This document shows positions 58,777 to 64,000 of a DNA stretch of 64,000 nucleotides, one piece after another. The notes under the pieces were generated by a model. It was not told the DNA's origin. It saw nothing but the letters and a program-made list of their open reading frames with translations, and ran no database searches. Both the position numbers and the translations under genes were made by a program. Location: assembly GCA_031216915.1 (NCBI GenBank), contig CM062297.1, positions 534,772,971 through 534,836,970 of the forward strand, read 5' to 3'. How positions within the stretch are numbered: the first letter of the stretch is position 1; every line of letters starts with the position of its first letter. The DNA comes from Pictodentalium vernedei. Its lineage: Eukaryota; Mollusca; Scaphopoda; Dentaliida; Dentaliidae.

Positions 58777-60120
58777 ATACCTCGATTAAAGCAAAGAGTT
58801 GTAATTGGCTCAAAAACCTCAAGATGGAGACTTGTATCTAGTGGCATTCCCCAAGGTTCGATACTCTTTTCTCTACTGTTTTTGAAGTACATAAAAGACA
58901 TTGTAGATGGAATTGGATGTGACATACGTTTGTTTGCAGATGACACATCGCTGTCAATAATCGTTGAAAATCCAACCGAGGCTCTGAGAATGATATTATC
59001 TGATATATTGAAACTTGAAAATTGGTCTCAACAATGGCTTGTTACTTTTAATGCATCTAAAACAGTAGAAATGATAGTATCAAGGTGAATAAACCAACCA
59101 TCACACCCATCTTTGGAATTCTTTGTGGAAATTATAGAAAAGGTATCTACCCATAAACACCCTGGTCTGACACTTAACAGTCATGGTACATGGGGTGATC
59201 AGATTGACACCATAGTCCAGAAGGGTTGGAATCGTCTCACTCTACTTCGCAGGTTTAAATTTAAATTAGACAGGAAATCTCTGCAACAAGTATACTTTTC
59301 CTTTGTGAAACTTGTCCTAGAGTACGCTTCACCGGTTTGGGATAACTGTATGCTTGCTGAAGCTGATGAACTTGAAAAAATCCAGGTTGAAGCGGTCAGG
59401 CTAGTCACAGGGGCAACAAAGAGTGCTAGTAAAGGTAGATTGTATCTTGAAACTGGTTGGGAGACACTATACCTGAGATGTCAAAAACACAAACTTATTC
59501 AATTTCACAAAATGTATCACAAATATTTAACGAGCTCTCTCTTATTTGATACCATGACATGTGCATGAATCTCAGCGTTATAACTTGAGAAACATTCAAA
59601 ATTTGACCACCCCACTCTGACGCACGACATTGAGACAAAAATCATTTATTCCATCAACGATAAAAATTTGGAATGAACTTCCAACAGTTACATATGAAAC
59701 AAAATCCCCTGCAGCTTTCAAAATGCTAATAAATACAAATAACAAACCGCCTAAATTCTATTGTCACTGCTCTTCCAGAAGTAGCCAGACATATCATTGT
59801 AGAATGAGATTAATCTGCAGTAACTTGAATGAAGACCTTTTTAATAACCACTTATCCGATACCCCATTTTGTAACTGTGGCCAGGTTGAATCAGCACACC
59901 ACTTCTTATTGGAATGCCCATTGTATGACAGAGCTCTCCAGCAAACAATTAACCAGTCACCAAATCAGGTAACTTCCGATATCCTTTTGTTGGGATCAGA
60001 ACACTTAACAGAACAAGAAAAAGAAAACACTTTCAACATGGTACAGCAATTTATCTCGAAATCAGACAGGTTCAAGCACTGATCTTAACCCAGCCACTCC
60101 ACTAATAAAGGCGTATTCCA
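58180..60120 (+). pseudogene. LINE reverse transcriptase remnant (Jockey/I group)
   Basis: It is 5'-truncated: no endonuclease domain is seen. The RT region reads QLTLIYDTITQALDDN, ISKAFDKVWHKGLLIKLKK, then past the SINE SSGIPQGSILFSLLF and RLFADDTSL (the ADD catalytic motif). The catalytic aspartate usual before ISKAFD is serine here, so this copy is dead. An in-frame stop lies at 59086-59088, frame changes occur near 58390 and 59600, and a SINE splits it at 58396-58777. After RT come LDRKSLQQVYFSFVKLVLEY and a C-terminal CNCG...HHFLLECP cysteine-histidine motif (59870-59930) typical of some Jockey/I-group LINEs. The reading ends at 60082. The clade is uncertain. Confidence 0.85.
58396..58777 (+). 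mobile_element. tRNA-derived SINE inserted in the LINE
   Basis: The RNA polymerase III A box TGGCTCAGTAGG (58405-58416) and B box GGTTCGACTCC (58449-58459) lie in a tRNA-like head. The body motif TGTCCTTGGGCAAGACACTT is common in animal SINEs. The tail is ATAAATA repeats. A 14-bp target duplication TACCTCGATTAAAG occurs at 58382-58395 and 58778-58791. It is a complete insertion on the + strand. Confidence 0.92.
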
Positions 60121-60730
60121 AAGTCGTCACTGTTACGGTTAAAATTTGTTACCGTGGGTGGGAGAAGAGGGTTTCATGCCTGGTCTTGGTGATGCAGGAC
60201 TGGCACCTGTTGTTGGGGGTATCATTTTAAGGACTAAAATATGGAACCGGGGTTTTGCAACCTGTGAATTCCCAATGTTTTAACTTAATGAGAATGGTAC
60301 CTAATACACAAAATTGATGCAGGAACAACTCACGCTGATAAGACAGGTTCCGTTTCTTTTAAACCCAAAGGGTGACAATATTTAACCCACGGGTTTAGAG
60401 TGTACGGGGTGAAATTGTTATGGAATTTGTAATGTGATGGAATGGAATTCTGTCATGGACTGGACACATTGACTGATCTCGTCGTTGGCAGCCCATAACT
60501 ACGCGCCTGCCTCTCATGTTTCATCTCCACATATTACTGAAATACTGGCACTGACAAACTGATCTCATTTTCCTTATTTTTTACACTGTTTTTTATTCTA
60601 TAAATGCCTGTGTTGTATCACTGTAAGCCTAAAAAGTTACATTGTAATTTCTCAGTCTTTGGAGACGACTTACATAAACTCAAAGCTTGCTGTCGAATCC
60701 AACTCATACATCTATTGACAGAAGATTTTT
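60121..60730. other. Unassigned sequence after the LINE
   Basis: It may include the LINE 3' untranslated part and SGSM3 intron. No open frame with recognisable domains and no RNA gene. Confidence 0.45.
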
Positions 60731-63700
60731 AGCTCACCTGACTTAAAGTCAGGGTGAGCTTTTCTTATCACTCTTCGTCCGTCGTCCGTCGTTCGTCGTC
60801 CGTCGTCCTGCGTGAAGGTGGTGTTTGAGCCTCTTTCTCCTAAACCACTGGCCACATTTTAATTAAATTTCATGTAAGTGGTGGTTATATAGGGGCATTT
60901 TGATTTTTATCCAAATTAGGTTTCGGCTCACATTGAGCAGAGGTGTGGGGAAAAAATGGCCAAATTTTTTGAAAATCTTCTTCTAATGAACCACCAGTAG
61001 CAGAGACTTGATATGTGGTATACAGAGTCTTTTTGAGGTTTAGAATCAAGTTTGTTCATGAGAAGTTTGTCGGGCATTATTTGCCTTCGTTATGGGAGGG
61101 GCAAAAATTTTGGCCACGCCTAAAATTTCTATTTTCTGAACCGTGAGGTCGATTTGAACCAAATTTGATATGAGATGATAATGGGTCATAAGTAGTTGAT
61201 TGATGCAAAAAAAAAATTTCTCATTGCCCCATGGGAACCTCGGGAGCTAAAAATAGGGAAAACCTTAAAACTGCCATATCTCCAAAACTACACGGCACAG
61301 AGAATTCTTATTTTCTATAAAGCTTACTTTTATCCAGTAGAATAGAATGGTTAAAAAAAATCCCTATCGGTTTGATCACAGGGTACTTTTTTCAGGACTT
61401 TGAAAAAGTGCCGAGCCAGCACTTTTTAACACTGTAGGCAATGGGAAAAACATTAAAAAATTTTCTTCTCCAGATCCAGCAGGCAGAATCTTTTGATTTT
61501 TGGTATGCAACATTGTAGGGTGGATCTGATTCAAGTTTGTTCAAATCGGCCCCCTGGGTTCATATTTGGGCTCAGTATAGGAGCCCGATTTCGAACTTAG
61601 TGCATTTCAGGCAAATTTCTTAAAAAATCTTCTTCTCCAGATCCAGTAGGCAGAATCTTTTGATATTTGGTAAGCAACATTGTGGGGTGGATCTAATTCA
61701 AGTTTGTTCAAATCGGCTCCCTAGATTCCTATTTGGGCTCACTATAGAAGCTCAAATTCGAACTTAGTGCATTTCGGACAAATTTCTTCAAAAATATTCT
61801 TCTCCAGATCCAGCAGGCAGAATCTTTTCATATTTGGTATGCAACATTGCGGGGTGGATCTGATTCAAGTTTGTTCAAATCGGCCCCCTGGATTCATATT
61901 TGGGCTTACCATAGAAGCCCGAATTCGAACTTAGTGCATTTCAGGCAAATTTCTTAAAAAATCTTCTCCAGATCCAGCAGGCAGAATCTTTTGATATTTG
62001 ATATGCAACATTGTGGGGTGGATCTGATTCAAGTTTGTTCAAATCGGCTTCCTAGATTCATATTTGGGCTCACTATAGAAGCTCGAATTCGAACTTGGTG
62101 CATTTCAGGCAAATTTCTTAAAAAATCTTCTCCAGATCCAGCAGGCAGAATCCTTTCATACTTGGTAAGCAACATTGTGGGGTGGATCTGATTCAAGTTT
62201 GTTCAAATCCCCCCCCCCCCCCCCCCCCCCCCCGGGTTTATATTTGGGCTCAGTATAGGAGCCCAAATTTGAACTTAGTGCATTTCAGGCAAATTTCTTA
62301 AAAAAAATTCTTCTCCAGATCCAGCAGTCAGAATCTTTTGATATTTGGTATGCAACATTGTGGGATGGATCTGATGCAAATTTGTTCAAATCGGCTCCCT
62401 AGATTCATATTTGGGCTCACTATAGAAGCTTGAATTCAAACTTAGTGCATTTAGGCAAATTTCTTAAAAAATCTTCTCCAGATCCAGCAGGCAGAATCTT
62501 TTGATATTTCGTGTGCAACATTGTGGGCTGGATCTGATTCAAGTTTGTTAAAATCGGCTTCCTAGATTCATATTTGTGCTCACTATAGAAGCTTGAATTC
62601 GAACTTAGTGCATTTCAGGCAAATTTCTTAAAAAGTCTTCTTCTCCAGATCCAGCAGGCAGAATCTTTTCATATTTGGTATGCAACATTGTGGGGTGGAT
62701 CTGATTCCAGTTTGTTCAAATCGGCCCCCTGGATTCATATTTGGGCTCACTATCTTAGAAGCCCAAATTCGAACTTAGTGCATTTCAGGCAAATTTCTTA
62801 AAAAATCTTCTTCTCCAGATCCAGCAGGCAGAATCTTTTGATATTTGGTATGCAACATTCGGGGTGGATCGGATTCAAGTTTGTTCAAATCGGCCCCCTG
62901 GGTTTATATTTGGGCTCAGTATAGGAGCCCAAATTTGAACTTAGTGCATTTCAGGTAAATTTCTTTGAAAATCTTCTTCTCAAGATCCAGCAGACAGAAT
63001 CTTCTGATATTGGGTATGCACCATGCTTAGGGGGGTGAGATTCAAGTTTGTTCAAGCCAAGTCCCTAGGTTCATATTTGGGCTCACCGTGGTAGCCCGAA
63101 TTATAACTTAGTTCAAAATGAGGAATTTTCTTTAAAAAACTTCTTCATATCTAGCAGTCGGAATGTTTTGATATTTGGTATGCAGCATCCTTAGGGGGGT
63201 GATATTTAAGTTTGTTCAAGCCATGTACCTAGGTCCATATTTGGACCCACTGTAGGAACCCGAATGATAACTTAGTTCAAAATGAGGAATTTTCTTTAAA
63301 AATCTTCTTCAGATGCATCAGTCGGATTGTTTTGATATTTGGTATGCAGCATCCTTAGGGGGTGAGATTCAAGTTTGTTCAAGCCATGTCCCTAGGTCCA
63401 TATTTGGACTCACTGTGGGAGCTCGAATTGTAACTTAGTTCAAAATGAGGAATTTTCTTTAAAAATCTTCTTCTTCAGATCCAGCAGTCGGAATGTTTTG
63501 ATATTTGGTAAGCAGCATCCTTAGGGTGGTGAGATTCAAGTTTGTTAAAGCCAAGTCCCTGGGTTCATATATGAGCTCCCTGTGGGAGCCTGAATTATAA
63601 CTTAGTTCAATATGAGGAATATTCTTTAAAAATCTTTTTTTTTTTAGATCCACTGGTCAGAATCTTTGGATATTTGGTATAAGCTTTTCTTAGGAGGAGC

Positions 63701-63788
63701 AGATGCAACTTGTTGAAATCAATTCTCTGGGTTGATATTTAGGCTACCATGTCAGGTGAGTGCCCTCAGGCCCCTTGGGGCCTCTTGT
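60731..63788 (+). mobile_element. Helentron-like element H3b
   Basis: It starts with the hairpin AGCTCACCTGAC/GTCAGGGTGAGCT and a CGTCCGTCGTC tract, and has a long satellite core. It ends GTCAGGTGAGTGCCCTCA, hairpin GGCCCCTTGGGGCC, TCTTGTT. The ends match H3a, and so do the first ~700 bp, but the core satellite differs completely. About 3.06 kb, apparently complete, no coding capacity. Confidence 0.75.
61455..63660. repeat. ~165-bp tandem units (core of H3b)
   Basis: About 14 units carry GATCCAGCAGGCAGAATCTT, GATATTTGGTATGCAACATT and TCAAGTTTGTTCAAATCGG. Units diverge toward the 3' side. A ~23-base C-run interrupts one unit near 62211-62233. Confidence 0.88.
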
Positions 63789-64000
63789 TTTTGAACATCA
63801 TTGGTTATGTATATGTTTTCAAATTGTATTTAACACATACAATATTCTTTCTTTCAATAAATATTGTTTAAACTAATTATTATTTAGTGAATCCAAATAA
63901 ATTTTTTATGCACCTGTAGCATTAGTTATTTAACCTACCAAGTCTCATGGGTCAAATTATTATTCTACTCATGGGATAAAAAATTTATTTTGACACTGTG
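63789..64000. other. AT-rich sequence, probably SGSM3 intron
   Basis: No exon or element recognised to the window end. Confidence 0.5.

Noticed and set aside
61455-63660. Regularly spaced repeats that could suggest a CRISPR-like array
   Set aside because: Units are ~165 bp, imperfect and contiguous without unique spacers, in a eukaryotic Helentron-like element.

Overview
The window is animal nuclear DNA. It is AT-rich and intron-bearing, with almost no host coding sequence and an extreme load of nested transposable elements. The only host gene I recognise is SGSM3 (TBC-SH3-RUN small-GTPase modulator), on the + strand. It is represented by two consecutive exons at 25460-25615 and 29869-30032 that together encode its SH3 domain. 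Everything else reads as intron filled with mobile elements. Helentron-like elements with hairpin ends and satellite cores, DIRS retroelements and a tRNA-type SINE suggest a marine invertebrate, most likely a mollusc; that is inference from repeat types, not proof.

Layout. 1-1956: 3' end of a young DIRS tyrosine-recombinase retroelement (copy A). 1957-3410: a ~340-bp satellite. 3411-8289: a Helentron-like element (H2a) carrying two more of its kind (H3a, H4). 8290-23290: a decayed DIRS copy (E) split by a Ty3-type LTR element at 13202-22163 on the - strand. One LTR of that element is split by two head-to-tail Helentron-like elements (H1a, H1b), and H1a is itself split by H2b and by a TA-target DNA transposon. 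23291-25050: degenerate tandem repeats with a 209-bp palindromic MITE. 25460-30032: the SGSM3 exons, with another Helentron-like element (H5) in the intron between them.

31391-58027 is one DIRS element (copy C) blown up by insertions. H1c (32060-41380) holds the nearly whole DIRS copy B (32319-39451). DIRS copy D (46278-53235) sits in C's recombinase region. H1d (54679-57890) lies in C's right terminal repeat and contains a hAT-like element with a 53-bp perfect hairpin. 58180-60120 is a dead LINE split by a tRNA-derived SINE. 60731-63788 is a large Helentron-like element (H3b) with about 14 satellite units.

The elements date one another. Undisrupted copies elsewhere in the window show the empty sites, so insertion order and junctions can be read at nearly single-base resolution. 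The most notable patterns are: Helentron-like elements that share ends but carry different satellite cores; DIRS insertion into T-runs with no target duplication; and host-type NRF1 and E2F-like sites in the DIRS terminal repeats. All family names come from reading motifs by eye; no database search was run.
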